Below the pieces are notes generated by a model. The model searched no databases, was not told the DNA's origin, and saw nothing but the letters and a program-made list of their open reading frames with translations. The position numbers and the translations under genes are program-made. Positions 23,951 through 37,270 of a DNA stretch of 64,000 nucleotides are shown here, in pieces. This DNA is from Epiperipatus broadwayi (Eukaryota > Onychophora > Udeonychophora > Euonychophora > Peripatidae). Where the stretch lies: positions 540,501 through 604,500 of the forward strand of contig JAQFVV010000315.1 of NCBI GenBank assembly GCA_028023455.1, given 5' to 3'. The first letter of the stretch is position 1; the number at the start of each line of letters is the position of its first letter.

Positions 23951-24557
23951 TGTTGTGTTTGGTCTCGATTACAGACCCAACTAACAGTAAATATTATAAA
24001 ATAATACTGAATAAAGTATTATAATTTAATATATTTATTATGTACAAATATATACAAACAATATACAGTATACAAATGCATATTTATAAGTTGAATATTG
24101 GAGTAACATAATCTCTGGGTTTTGCCTGCCGCTTCCAGCCACACCTTATGAATTGCCTCACGGGTAAGGTCTATGACTCTTCCAGCTGTACCAGATAGCT
24201 TGCCTATAGCTGAGTGTGATCTTAGCAGCGTCCGGTCTCTGTGGGACTTTCCTAGCTGTGATCTAAATAGCATAGTGCTATTAATGAGAATACTTGCTAC
24301 TGTTTAGGATAGTAGAGTTTCCCTGGGAGAACACAAAGCTTCTGTTTAGGTTAGACACTTTCTTCCCTGATTCTCACATAAGGCTGACTGTTTATACGCA
24401 GATTCAGCAATCATCATTGCTAATTGGCCTGCAATAATCATTGGCTATGCTTTTATCTATATATCAGCCTATCGGCCTGTGGCAAACAATGCTTAATCCA
24501 ATCAGATAAGGCAGCATCTGGAAGAGTCCACTTTTGAGAGAAGGGAGGACTATAACA
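23951..24557 (-). repeat. 5' LTR of the gypsy element
   Basis: 607 bp with the same TG...CA ends as 18985-19621. Shared blocks include the (T)TATTATGTACAAATATATAC run and the GCATAGTGCTATTAATG hairpin-like block. It carries the element promoter by homology; no TATA box is called. Confidence 0.92.
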
Positions 24558-25148
24558 TTTTGCAAATCATGTGTGTGGATACAAATAATTAAAGAAAATC
24601 AGCCTCAAACAAATAAAACTGAACTCTCAAGACGATATTAATTTTAAAACATTAACAAATTTATTATAATTTAACAATACTATGTTCATAACACTATAAA
24701 TCTGTAAACTTAAAATACTTGCAATAGAAAATTGCATAAAAACAATTATATTAAAATTTTTACCTAACAAAAAAATCAATAGACATAAAATAGCCCTCAT
24801 TCCATATATATTCGGTGGAAAATAAAATTATACAATACATTTATCATCAATACAGCATTTTTTGTTACTATGATAATAAGACAATGACTACAAATAAATA
24901 TAATTTATTAAATTCATACTATAGTGTATGTTATTTAAAATAACTATAATTAGAAAGTGCTTAATGCTAGAAATTTAATTTAAGTTATCACTTATAATAA
25001 CATGAAAGGCTGAAACCTTTGACAGAAATACCTTATAAATGCTTATATGATAGCCAATCAGATGTAATAATGACTGCATAAAAACTCTCAAGTCAAAACC
25101 CAAGACAGAGATTTTAAGAGTAAAAGATGGATCCCATCTTTTTGTCTA

Positions 25149-25231
<83 letters not shown>

Positions 25232-27490
25232 CCAGTTTTAAATATTTTGAAATGACATTTAATTCACTAAAATTTGTATATAAATAAACAATGGATAATA
25301 TTTCAATTTATTATGAAGTAATTTTTAAATCCAATGAATTGATAGTAAGAAATGTAAATATATTAATTTATTAAGTTCAAACAGAAGACCTAAAACTTAG
25401 TATATAAGAAAATATTAAAAGATCTTATTATGCACTTCCTTTAAGGCATTTCTCTTTACTTTTCAGATATGTTGTAGCATTTTAATGTAAAATTTATATA
25501 AATAAAAATATAGTTATTGCATCAGTTTATAAAATTAATTACTTTGAAAACATTTAAAAAATATAATCATATATTTTTCTGTTTTATGAGTTCATTCTTC
25601 TTATAGAAAATTTAAATTATATTAATGATATCTATTGCTGGGCATTTTTTATTTATCCATTCTCATAATTTATCCATCATGGCAATCAGATATCATGCTT
25701 TCATCACTCTTTCTTGCAATCCAACCAAAATGTGCATTAATACTTGACTTTAATGATCTCTAACATTCAAACATTTGTAGGAATATCAAATTATTCATTG
25801 ACCATTCTTACTATAAATAGTAAAAAAATCAACATCATTTGTGATTGAATTTTTCTCTCCTCTTTCATTCATCAAATTTCCAACTTTCAACAGTCTAGTT
25901 ATTATTCTACCCATTTTTAAAACTATTATTTATGAAACAATATCTATGAGTATAAAACAAAACATCATGGTTACAATATTTAAGGTCACATATTTATCAT
26001 GTACCTGAAATATTTGTCATGATGTCTACCTATGTCCTTACTAAACTGTGGAAGAACACAGCAGTCCATGGAATAACTATACAGTCATTTGTTATCTACA
26101 TTTAGATTATCAACTTAAATAATACAATCTCCTTTAATATCACTAACACATAGAATTTCATTTAAGAACTACTTTCCCTAACTACTATCTGTTGTCTTCC
26201 ACATGCTGAATAATTTTTCTAACGTCACAAAGAAACACTAATCACACTACAAAAATAATCTTTAAACAACTTTTCTAAAACAAATATTTAATATTCACTT
26301 CAAGATGGTTCAAAGTGATTTATACATAAATTATTTTGCTAAAATATTCATCATTATTATATATCTATTCATTCATTTAAGAATTATATAATTCAAAAAT
26401 CAACATTTTCATATTACCATATCTTAACAGATACCATCCATAACAATACATTAACAACTCATAGTCATGTAAAATACTTAAAATATCTTTACATAACTAA
26501 CAAGGCATTCTTTCACCTTACATTCATAAAAAATAATGCAGTCATAATCATAGAAATATAATTCTTCTAGATTTAATATTCAAGAAATATCATAATAAAA
26601 TATAAAAATATCAATTAAAATATCATTTAAAATATTATTAAAATATGGTAAAAATACATGATGAGTTACCTATATTTCTAACAATTCTTAGAATTATATA
26701 CAGTGATCCATTTTATATCTTGATTGTCCAACATCAAATAAGCTATAAGTATTTTATTTACCTTTCAGGAAATTAATTTCTGAAACCTATCGTTTTTCTT
26801 TATTTATTAAAAAAAATAAATTATGTCAACATTTAGAAACAATATATATATTTCTAATGAAGATGTCAATTAAACAATATTAAAAATGATGATAATAAAA
26901 CATCAATAAAATCTAAGATTTTTGATTCCTCCCATTGTTAAATACAATAAAAATTTAAATGACAACTCCTATCTCTCCCGATGCCCTAAAACAAAACTCA
27001 TAAATCATAAAGTCCAATTTTGTTAAATCTATGTAAAATAAAGTTCATCTGTACTAATAATATGCCATTTGAGTCTCTTTCCTTTATATTTATTAGAACT
27101 AATATTCCAGTGTAAAACATTCCATAATATAATTTTACATTAAACAATATATTTTTCATGTGCATATATGATATTAATTTACTCTAGACTTTTTATACCA
27201 AAAACATAACAGTAATAATGTGTTTCACAGTAATAATGTGTTTCATCAATAATCCTTGTTTTCTTCAAAGACTAATGTATATATTCACACTTATAAAAGA
27301 TAAGTACTTTTTTTTAAAAAAATCAAGAATTTTTTTTCTAAATGTGCACATCTTAATCAAACATTTTTATATACAATTATACAGTTAATCCATCCAGATA
27401 ATATTATATAGCCTAATAAAAATAACTTTAGTTCATCCACCAGTTCTCTATAACTGAAATACAGGTTTATTATATACCTGATCAATACGT
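24558..27490. other. A+T-rich DNA with one long (TA)n, no gene
   Basis: Apart from the TA tract at 25147-25227, nothing is recognised: no ORF above about 60 codons with a motif, no RNA gene, no element ends. A short tandem duplication 'acagtaataatgtgtttca' is present at 27208-27245. Confidence 0.55.
25147..25227. repeat. (TA)n microsatellite
   Basis: Pure TA tract of about 40 units. Confidence 0.95.
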
Positions 27491-27521
27491 GTAGTATATA
27501 GGGTATATGAGCACAGACTTT
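27491..27521 (+). repeat. Block shared with 8481-8509
   Basis: Second copy of 'gtatatgagcacagacttt', 40 bp ahead of dispersed-repeat copy c, suggesting it belongs to the same composite repeat. Confidence 0.55.
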
Positions 27522-27562
27522 TATATGAACCAGCACTTTCCACTATATTGCAGAACACTGAA

Positions 27563-27781
27563 AGATTTGAACACACATATTTAGAAAATATAAACAATCA
27601 CCAATATATGTATTAAATGCTAAACCAGTAATCATCAGTTGGTCTAGATAAGATTATAATCTCCACACAAATATACAGTAAGTGCTCAGATATATATTAA
27701 GAGAACCAATCTTCATACTTTAATGGACAGGCTTCAATCCACTCTACACCCAATTTTTCAACCATCCATCTGATTGAAAAT
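27563..27781 (+). repeat. Dispersed repeat, copy c
   Basis: It contains the 'accagtaatcatcagttgg' block, a CACACAAATATAC core, 'catactttaatggacaggct' and the tail 'caaccatccatctgattgaa', in the same order as copies a, b and d. Non-coding. Confidence 0.7.
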
Positions 27782-27957
27782 AGTTAATACATTTTACAAT
27801 AAAAAATTTCAGTAAATTTTTAATTTCTTACAATTATTATTATTACTTTTAACTTGTTAATTTATTTTACACACATCACTTTTATAACATTTAGAAGACA
27901 TAATGAAATGCATACACATTTACAAAAAGTTGTATAAGTAAACTATCCCAGAGATTA

Positions 27958-27960
<3 letters not shown>

Positions 27961-28046
<86 letters not shown>
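27961..28046. repeat. (TA)n microsatellite
   Basis: About 43 pure TA units, ending directly before TGTGCCC at 28047. Confidence 0.95.
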
Positions 28047-28050
<4 letters not shown>

Positions 28051-31000
28051 GCCCTTTTCTATAGGTCAATGATAGTTATAAATGGTCAATTACTAAAAAA
28101 AATTTTAAAATTAATATTATATAGTATTTAAAATTATAGATTATATTAAGCAGTAAAAGATTAATATGATATATTTAATAATAAATATTGTGATGGTGAG
28201 AATTGTATCTAATTCTATATTTTTCTAAATTGTTTTTTCAAAATTTTATATAATTATTTTATATAATATAAGTAGCAAATTTATTAAGACAGATAAAATT
28301 AGACTAAACACCGGAAATGACTACGTGACTGTCTGGAATATTCTATGTATAAGCACCGGTTTAAATTAATACTAATAATTAAAATATTTAAATAGTATAT
28401 TATAGAAGTGGATGGAATTGTCACACATCATAATAAAAATAAGTAGTATACACCTTTATTAATTATTGTTTCAAAATTGTTTTAAAGGTAGTTAAATTGT
28501 AATAGATAATAATTGATTTAAAAATAATAATGAGTTAACATTTAAGTCTATTACATCATGATTTTAAAACTTTAGAAATTGTTTATAAATCCAAGTAGGG
28601 ATTGACCAATAAAAAAAAAAATAGATCTTGGCAGACAATCAAAATCGTGCCAACTAATTGTATAAACGGGGGAGAACAAAAATGTGTTGACTCCAGAGCA
28701 GAGGTAAAATTTTAAGCTCTCTAATTTTTTTTCTCTTCAATTTATTAGTCAATTTTATTATAATTTTAATAATATCTTTGAAAGAAACCAACTGACAATT
28801 TAAAAATCATCCGAAGAGAATCTTAGAATAAAATCTTTTAAAAAAAAGTTTTTCATAGTAATGTTTCACTAACTTTACAGTAACCTGCCAGTGGATTCTA
28901 TCGAAATATAATCGGAGTTTTCAATAGAAAATGGATAGATTCTTAAAACTAAGTTGTAAATTTTATAATGTTCCAAATATGTTAATATTATTCGTTGATA
29001 TAGTTTATATAGTGTATCACTATGAAAGCTGTTTTCGTGTGTATAAAATCAATGAAAGGACATTGTGCGCAAAGTTAATGAAGATAATGGAAAATAAAAA
29101 TAAGTATTATTTATATAAGAATAAATGGACAAAAGGAATTTTAATATTGAAATAGTTTGAATTGCTTTCTTTAAGATGACTTGAGAAAATACTCTAGAAA
29201 ATAGATAAAGATCGAAAGTAGTGTATATAAAATAATAATGAATGAAAGTGAAGTTTACCAAGAAAAACACTTGCCTAAAGAAAAAAAAAAATTTTACAGA
29301 AGAGAAATATAAAATATTGTATCCATGGAAAATGCAATTGGTACTGTAATTATTAAATAATTGTAGTTTAACTAGAAATAAAGATGCATCAACGCGCTGA
29401 GGTAATGTTCACCAGAACATTAAAAAGCTTCATGGGATAACTAAATAAAATGTTTTCTAATAATTTTGGATTAAACACTAAAACTAAAGATCGTCTAAAC
29501 AGTTTATTAAATGAACTAATTTATTTAAAACTTTAATAAGCAGAAAGGAGAACATTCGGACAAAAGAGGAAATAATAAATATTATGGGACTAACCAAGAT
29601 TTACCGTCAGAAAAATATGTGATTATGGTTTGAATTATTTTCTTTACTAATCTAAGTTAAACATTAAGTTTTAGATAGCAATAGGGAAAACAAAATACAT
29701 TAATTCGTGATATAACATTATATGAAATAATATGTTTTGATTTTGAATTTTAAAATAAAATTGTATGTATGTGGAAATTTGTATATTTGCGATGCTCGAA
29801 GAGAAAGAAACCTACTACGAACTCTGATAGGAATATAAAGATTGTTTTTGGTAACATTTATAATTATTAATGATATATAATGTACATTTTATTTATTTAG
29901 ATCAACTGGGAATCGAATGAATGTAGCGCAAAAGTTTTATTTTTATTATTGTTGTAAAACACATTTTTGAAAACAACACTCTAAAACACATTGAGATGTG
30001 ATTAGATTTTTAAAGATATGCATACGATAATCATTTTATGTGTTATTAATATAGTTCAATATAACCGATGGTTATGTGATATTTTCTGTTAATTTTCCGA
30101 TTGGGATATTTAATGTTATTTTAACAAAACGTAGATGTTGAACCTACAGTGTAATAAAGCAAGACAAATTGTTCTTATGGAATAGGGAAATGTTTTTATA
30201 TTAGCGAATTTTGTTTATTGTTTTTAAAAAAAGTAGTTAGTATTTTATCGATGTTGGATACAGTAAAAATCTCGAGAGATAGTTTGGGTAGTGACTTGGT
30301 AGTACGTGGTGATTCGGAAACCAAGAGGATGTATTAAAAACTAGGATGATACAGGGAGTGAAATAATAGGTAGTTTTAGATGTTAATCAGCATAGTTAAC
30401 AAAGCCCTATGACTGGTACACATGTTGTCTTGGACAGTGGTATTTTATATATTTCTTGTGAATCGTACTAGATGTTTGGCAAAGCTGAGTAAATAGCTGC
30501 CACATCATGCTTATCACCAAGGTTATTAGACAATGAATGTCGGACCTATTCACACTGTTCCATACATTTTTGAAGTATATTGCGGATAAGTTATCTATCT
30601 ATTTTCCCGATATCTTATACATCTTTCGCTATCTTTATCTGTATTTCTTGCAACTACATCGTTATATGATAAGTCAATTAAAAGGGAAACAATAGATATT
30701 TTAGAATGTATGTCATGCTATTATTTGGAATAAGAATAGTTAAGTCATAACGAAGAGCAGATTATGATTATTGAAAGAAAGATGCAGATATCCTAAGAAG
30801 GGAAGGAGTTAGAGAATTATTTTAATTCCTTTTTAAGAAATGAACTATAATTTTATAAAAGTATATCCAAATAGAAATATACAAAAAATATTAAATATAA
30901 TTTCATGTTTTCTTATTGTTAATTATATTTTAAAAAATATAAGTATTGCATATTTAAAAAAATACAATAACATTCGATAATTATAGTATATGTGAAACTG

Positions 31001-32496
31001 TAACAGGTGATAATTAAACCCATGTTATAGTATTATACATGAGTATGGCTTATGGAATAAATGTATTATAGTTTACGAGCATTGGAGAACAAACATTAAA
31101 GTAATAATAATATTTGAATAATATGCGGAGTGACTTATATAAAGTTACAAGAAAATGTAATTTTTTTTAAAAAACCATATTGATTGTAAAATTATGATGT
31201 TATAAATGATGTTTATCCACATAGATAATTTATAATACAGTAACTTTAATATTAAAAGGTAAAGAATGGTGTTACCCATAAAATAGTTAAAATAAGTGAT
31301 ATGATAAACCCAATGAGGAATAAATAAATAACTTTTAAAAGGCATAATAAGTTTAATTAATGATAAAAGAAATATAAATGTGTATAATTCAGCTATTGTA
31401 AAGAAAAATGAGGATATCCCTTGTAAATAGATGTAGATGGATTTGTTTGTTTTATTTATTTTTATTGATGTTAATAAAATTTTAAAATTTGTTTATTAAA
31501 ACTTGTGACTGAGTTTTGTTTTCTCTACATCATTGCATGAATTCACAGGGTATGTTCACAACCATTAAACTAAGTATATGATTGTTTGCACAAAAGATAA
31601 ATAGAGAAGTATGTTTAATCTTAAATATTTATTGATGTTCTTATAATTAAATAATTATAAAATTGCATTGCGTTACTGGTCATCAATCCATTATCATAAT
31701 ATTTTGCTAAATTATATGCTATTAGTTACCACTTGCTTTATTTATCAGATTATCTAAACACTGTCACTTATTAATTTATTTTATTACTTAAAGATAAAAA
31801 AGGGAATATTAGATTATTAACTAATTTATTACGGTTATAAATTTGCGATGAAAGAAAAGCTGTACTAGTTGGATTAAGCAATGAAGATTGTGATTATTAT
31901 TGTTTTATTATTAATCTAATTGCAGAGTAGTAGATTATGACATAAAATCCCTTATCATATTTTGCTACCATATGTTTATTAACATATGAATAAATTTAAG
32001 AACCTGAGATTATTTCATTTGAGCTAGATGATTACTATTATTATTATTAGAGATAAAAGATTAATACTTTAATTGTTAAATGAGTCTTAGTGATTAGAAG
32101 TTGCGGAAGTCATAAGAATACTATGTAGTTATTATGTGTAATAGTAGTATAAGGGGGGATAGTGTTCTTATGCCATTTAGGTGGTATCCTGTGGGATATT
32201 GTCTCAATGTAATCAATCTTGTCATCCGTATTTCCACTTCTAGTCTCATGAATTCCTGAATATTTATTTGAGTTAGTTTAAAACAGAACCTAAGTTAATT
32301 TTAAGAAACTTGAGCTAGTAAAGCATTTAATTGAATATTTCATTAATTATTAGAGCTAGAACCCGTTTAGGTGATTTTCACTATATTATATTTATTTTGG
32401 GGGAAGTGGAGATGTGGGAACGGGGCGGTTAGATTATGGCCCTCAACGTGATTGGCCTGATGTGTAGTGGAGCTACACACGATGACAAGGTCAGAA
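28047..32496. other. 4.45 kb A+T-rich DNA between (TA)n tracts, unassigned
   Basis: No recognisable protein domain. ORFs of 66-74 codons have no motif. The stretch starts TGTGCCC right after a TA tract, which would fit an LTR-like start. It has a TATA-like box (TATAAACGG at 28661) 40 nt ahead of a donor-like GAG|GTAAAA near 28703. The right side before the TA tract at 32497 reads GGTCAGA rather than CA, so I do not call an element. A GC-richer patch lies at 32395-32490. Confidence 0.45.
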
Positions 32497-32515
32497 TATA
32501 TATATATATATATAT
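32497..32515. repeat. Short (AT)n tract
   Basis: A/T alternation directly left of the 1.9 kb LTR-like repeat. Confidence 0.9.
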
Positions 32516-34097
32516 TGAACCAACCTGATAAAATATGACCCAACCTCCTAATTTTGCAAACAACCTGCTCCGAACTATCAATAAAAAAAAAAAAACTACT
32601 ACTTATAATTTAAACTTTTAAACTATGGGAAACAACAAACACTAAGCATCAAAAAATAAAATATAAACTATTATTTTATGATATTTTGTTCTCCTAAATA
32701 TTCCTTTCAGACAATGGTTGGTTTTCAGGTAAAATGTCAACTATTATCAATGGCAAACTATTAATAACATTCAAAACTTGGCTATCAAATATATACCGAT
32801 CAAATAAACACTTTATTATTATTTTTTAAAGAAGAAAAAATTCCTTAGGCACCAGATAATTACATTAAAATTAGCATGTCCATCTGATCACCATAATCCA
32901 GTGCCTGAAACATCCACTAGCTCAGTCAGTTTCAACCATCCTCTAATAAACAAACAAAAGGTATCTTAAATGCCCGCCTGTTCTAAACTGCTGCTATTTT
33001 CTAAAACTAAAATAATTTTCCCCTGGACCATTCAAAATGATACTTCACTCCTTTAAAACTAATAACAACAACAATATACTGAATGCTAAACATTTATAGA
33101 TTTAACTTCACAAATCTTTTGTAAATACTATTATTAATGATTGGGTTTTTTTTTTCCTCCTACTCTTATTAAGAAAATAAATATTTATACTTACCTGCAT
33201 GTAACAGAAATAAACATAAATGTTTTAAGAAAAATAATTTAAATGTTTTACTTTATTTTAAAATAAATGCATCATTTTATCTTATAATGAAACACACATA
33301 CACTTCTTTTTTTTAAAGATTAAAATAAGCATTACTTGAGCAAAAAAATAATACATGTTACATCATATTTTTTTATTATTACTTTTTAAGTTTAAAAATC
33401 AAATCACACATAAGTGCATGCCAAAAATATTATTTAATAGAAGCTGCTTTTACTTATTTTATTATTTAATAATAATTTACTAAGGCTGTAACCTTAGAAA
33501 TAAGCGTCTATAGGTCTTAAAACACATGCAAATATTAATTTTTTGAAGTTTAAAGTTTATTCTTTTTTTTAAGTTTAATTCAAAAAGTACAAAACTTTTT
33601 TCAATAATATCTATCTTTATTTTTTAAGGTTATCAGAATGTTTAGATATCAAAGTCAAATAATTACCTAGGTTTTTAAATATGACAGAAACAGTAATTAA
33701 CTATGACAGAAACAGTATAATGGGATTATCTCTTAACTCATCGATGACTGGTAAAATTCTTTCGTAGATTCTGTGTCCTAATATTTCAGTGGCTGGTTTG
33801 GTGTTCCATGCACTCCACTGTCCATGTAGTCTATTTTAACTTGATTACCTTCTTAACTAATCGCCAATCTTAGATGCGTTGAGAGCGGCTTTCGGTCAAC
33901 TGCAAATATGTTGGTTTATAACAATGCATCATTTTTGGAAATATTACTTCAAAAATATTTTATTAAAATGAGAAAGTCCGAACCAAGAATGAACAAAATT
34001 TGATCTATTTATACTGTTTTAAACAATGGAAAACTTTATTTTTAGCAGCAGCATTCATCTCATGAAATAAAATCAGCTTCTAGCATCTACTTTTTAT

Positions 34098-34131
<34 letters not shown>

Positions 34132-34428
34132 TTATTATAAGATAAAAGAAAATCTCTTTATTATTTTAATAAAAATTCATTTAAAGAATATTAAATCATT
34201 TATTACAATATTTTTTCTTTTTTTAAACAAAAAAAAATCTTTTATTTTAAACAGCTTATTATTTTTAACAGCTTATTTTAAACAGCGTTTACAGTTTATT
34301 TTATTAATACAAAATCCCCCCCCCCCTACTCTTCAGGTTCTACATTTTACTTTCTTAATATTAAACTTTTATATTTTTAAACATGGAATTCATAATAAAT
34401 TAATTACATATCAATGTACTTTGGTACA
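32516..34428 (-). repeat. 1.9 kb direct repeat, left (3' LTR-like)
   Basis: 1913 bp, matching 35427-37264 throughout with scattered substitutions and short indels. It contains an 11 nt C run (34316-34326) unusual for this A+T-rich DNA, a (CA)(TA) tract at 34100-34130, and a private local duplication 'tatgacagaaacagtaattaa' near 33681-33717. Confidence 0.85.
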
Positions 34429-34449
34429 TTATCTCCGTCCCTCCTCTAA
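34410..34449 (-). promoter_or_regulatory. Candidate polypurine tract
   Basis: The plus strand TTATCTCCGTCCCTCCTCT at 34429-34447 is purine-rich on the minus strand and abuts the LTR-like repeat. Confidence 0.5.
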
Positions 34450-34959
34450 ACTAAAATATCATTCTGAGCATTTAATTTTTCTCAAAATTTAAACTTATAA
34501 CAATCTAATTTTATTTACTTAACATTGATTTAACTGTATATGTGTATTCTTATTTATCCACTATAATTCATCCCAGTATAGATTCATCCTATAACCGATC
34601 ATGTGGTTTTTTCTTCAATCCAATATATTTAGCATTATTTTAACCAAAAAAAAAACAACAAAACAAAACATTTTGCATTTCCAAATGTATATACAGTCAA
34701 CCTCTACCCTCTTAGTTGTAATTCTATGCAGAGTGCATGGTTATCTTTTTTGTTATCTTTAAAAAACACATTTCTATTTTCTAACATCCATGAAAATCAA
34801 ATTTTATCATACACCAAAGCTAACCTGTTCGGGGAAAAAATACAAATACTACCAATATCTTTATGACACTTTTCTTCAACAAATATCCTATATTAATACA
34901 TAACAATGGTCAACTTTGACTCTCCCTTTAAATAATTACAATACAATTCAAGTTATTTA

Positions 34960-35400
34960 TTCTATTCAAATGCCCAACTATGTCTTATAGTAATTTTATC
35001 ATTTGCTATGACTATTTTCAGGCTCCTTTAAATCTCTACATCAATGTCCAATTGTCCTTTACATTGGTCCTATGTTAATGTGCAAATGACCATTCAACTA
35101 AGGTCCTATCACTTAAACAACTAAATTTTGGGCCATATTATGGCGCCTATTAAATGTCCAACTATCTACATTAATGCTCTGAATGCCCCTCCAAACTACA
35201 ACTTCTATTTCTCCACTTAAAATGACCAATTCCAGGCCATGTTCCGTGCCTAATAAATGTCCAACTAACTATGTTATAATGCCATGTGCCCCTTCAAACT
35301 ACAATTTCCATCAGTTCTTCTACTCGAAACATCTAATTCTCAGGCCACATTGACACGCTACATAAACCAGTTTCACACTATGTCAAATGCACCAAAAACA
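34960..35400. repeat. Degenerate tandem array, about 105 bp period
   Basis: Units starting GGCCAT/C at 35131, 35235 and 35343 share 'taaatgtccaactaa/tctac', 'atgcc', 'gccccttcaaactacaa' and a Y-rich end. More diverged units can be followed back to about 34960 ('aaatgcccaactatg'). The array fills the half of the core next to the putative 5' end of the element. Confidence 0.7.
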
Positions 35401-35426
35401 GTTTTGCGCCAGGTTGATGCACCAAA

Positions 35427-37264
35427 TGAACCAACCAGATAAAAAAATGACCCAACCTGCTAATTTTGCAATCTGCTCCAAACTATCAATAAAAAAGCTA
35501 CTACTTTTAATGTAAGCTACTACTTTTAATGTAAGCTTTTAAACTATGAGAAACAACAAACACTAAGCATCGACAAATAAAATATAAACTAATATTTTAT
35601 GATATTTTGTTCTCCTAAATTTTCCTTTTAGACAATGGTTGGTTTTCAGGCAAAATGTCAACTATTATCAATAGCAAACTATTAATAACATTCAACACTT
35701 GTCTACCAAATATATACCGATCAAATAAACACTTTATTATTTTTTAAAGAAGAAAGAAAATCCCTTAGGCACCAGCTAATTACATTAGAATTAGCATGTC
35801 CATATCAGCTTAAACCAGTGCCTGAAATGTCCACTAGTTCAGACAGTTCCAACCACCCACTAATAAACAAACAAAAGGTATCTTAAATGCCCACCTGTTC
35901 TAAACTGCTACTATTTTCTAAAACTAAAATAATTTTCCCTCGATCCATTCAAAATAATACTTCGCTCCTTTAAAACTAATAACAACAACATTATACTGAA
36001 TGCTAAACATTTATAGATTTAACTTCATGAATCTTTTGTAAATACTATTATTAATGATTGGATTTTTTTACCTCCTACTCTTATTAAGAAAATAAATATT
36101 TATACTTACCTGCATTTAACAGAAATAAACATAAATGTTTTAAGAAAAATAATTTAAATGTTTTACTTTATTTTAAAATAAATGCATCATTTTATCTTAT
36201 AATGAAACACACACACACTTCTTTTTTTAAAGATTATAATAAGCATTTTAATATATTACTTGAGCAAATAAATTATACACGTTACATCATATTTTATTAC
36301 TATTATTTTTTAAGTTTAAGTTTAAAAATCAAATCACACATATGTGCATGCCAAAAATATTATTTAATAGAAGCTGCTTTTACTTATTTTATTATTGCAA
36401 ATATTATTTATTGAAGTTTAAAGTTTATTCTTTTTTGTAAGTTTAAATTAAAAAGTTCAAAAGTTCTTTCAATAAACTCTATTTTTATTTTTTAAGAAAA
36501 TTGGAATGTTTAGATATCAAAGTCAAATAATTACCTAGGTTTTTAAATATGACAGAAACAGAATAATGGGATTATCTTTTAACTCATCGATGACTGGTAA
36601 AATTCTTTCATAGATCCTGTGTCCTAATATTTCCATGGCTGGTTTGCCATTCCCCGCACTCAACTGTCCATGTAGTCTATTTTAACATGATTACCTTCCG
36701 AAGTAATCACAGATCTTAGATGCGTAAAGAGCGGCTTTTCGGTCAACTGCAATTATGTTGGTTTTTAACAATGCATCATTTTTGGAAATATTACTTCAAA
36801 AATATTTTATTAAAATGAAAAACTCCAAATCAAAAATGAACAAAATTTTATCTATTTATACTGTTTTAAATGATGGCAAACTTTACTTTTAACAGCAGTG
36901 TTCGTCTCATGAAATAAAATCAGCTTCTAGCATATACTTTTTATTAAAAATTGCATACACACACGTACATATATTTATTTATTTATTATAAGATAAAACA
37001 AAATCTCTTTATTATTTTAATAAAAATTCATTGAAAGAATATTAAATCATTTATTTATTATAAGATTTTTTCCTTCTTTTAAACAAAAAAAATATTTTAT
37101 TTTAAACATCTTATTATTTAAACAGCGTTTACAGTTTATTTTATTAAATACAAAAATCCCCCCCCCCCTACTTTTCAGTTTCTACATTTTATTCTATTAA
37201 ACTTTTATATTTTTAAACATGGAATTCATAATAAATTAATTACATATCAATGTACTTTGGTACA
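35427..37264 (-). repeat. 1.8 kb direct repeat, right (5' LTR-like)
   Basis: 1838 bp partner of 32516-34428, with a matching 11 nt C run at 37158-37168. Its right end (GGTACA) is followed by ATATAT and then the next element. Confidence 0.85.
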
Positions 37265-37270
37265 ATATAT

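Larger units (their letters stand above)
18985..24557 (-). mobile_element. Ty3/gypsy LTR retrotransposon, complete but inactivated
   Basis: A whole LTR element on the minus strand: 5' LTR (23951-24557), 5' leader, gag, protease, RT, RNase H, integrase, polypurine tract, 3' LTR (18985-19621). The order protease-RT-RNase H-integrase places it in Ty3/gypsy. The integrase and RNase H wording resembles the animal K02A2.6-like group. Every domain has stops, frameshifts or lost catalytic residues, and the LTRs differ by many substitutions and an indel of roughly 30 bp, so it is an old insertion. Candidate 5 bp target duplication: CTTTG at 18980-18984 against TTTTG at 24558-24562 (one mismatch). Confidence 0.93.
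32516..37264 (-). mobile_element. LTR-like element with 1.9 kb ends and 1 kb non-coding core
   Basis: Two direct repeats (32516-34428 and 35427-37264) begin TGAACCAACC and end TTTGGTACA, giving inverted TG-ACC/GGT-CA tips. They enclose a 998 bp core. On the minus strand the core begins with TTTGGTGCATCAACCTGGCG right after one repeat (a PBS-like TGG start) and ends with the purine run AGAGGAGGGACGGAGATAA right before the other (PPT-like). The outer flanks are ATATAT on both sides, a possible target duplication in A/T repeat DNA. No gag or pol is present, so it would be non-autonomous (LARD-like). Alternatively it is simply a duplicated dispersed repeat. Confidence 0.65.

Noticed and set aside
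28047-32496. A further TG...CA long-LTR element between two TA tracts
   Set aside because: Left edge TGTGCCC fits, but the right edge reads GGTCAGA before the TA tract and no inverted tip or internal repeat supports it.
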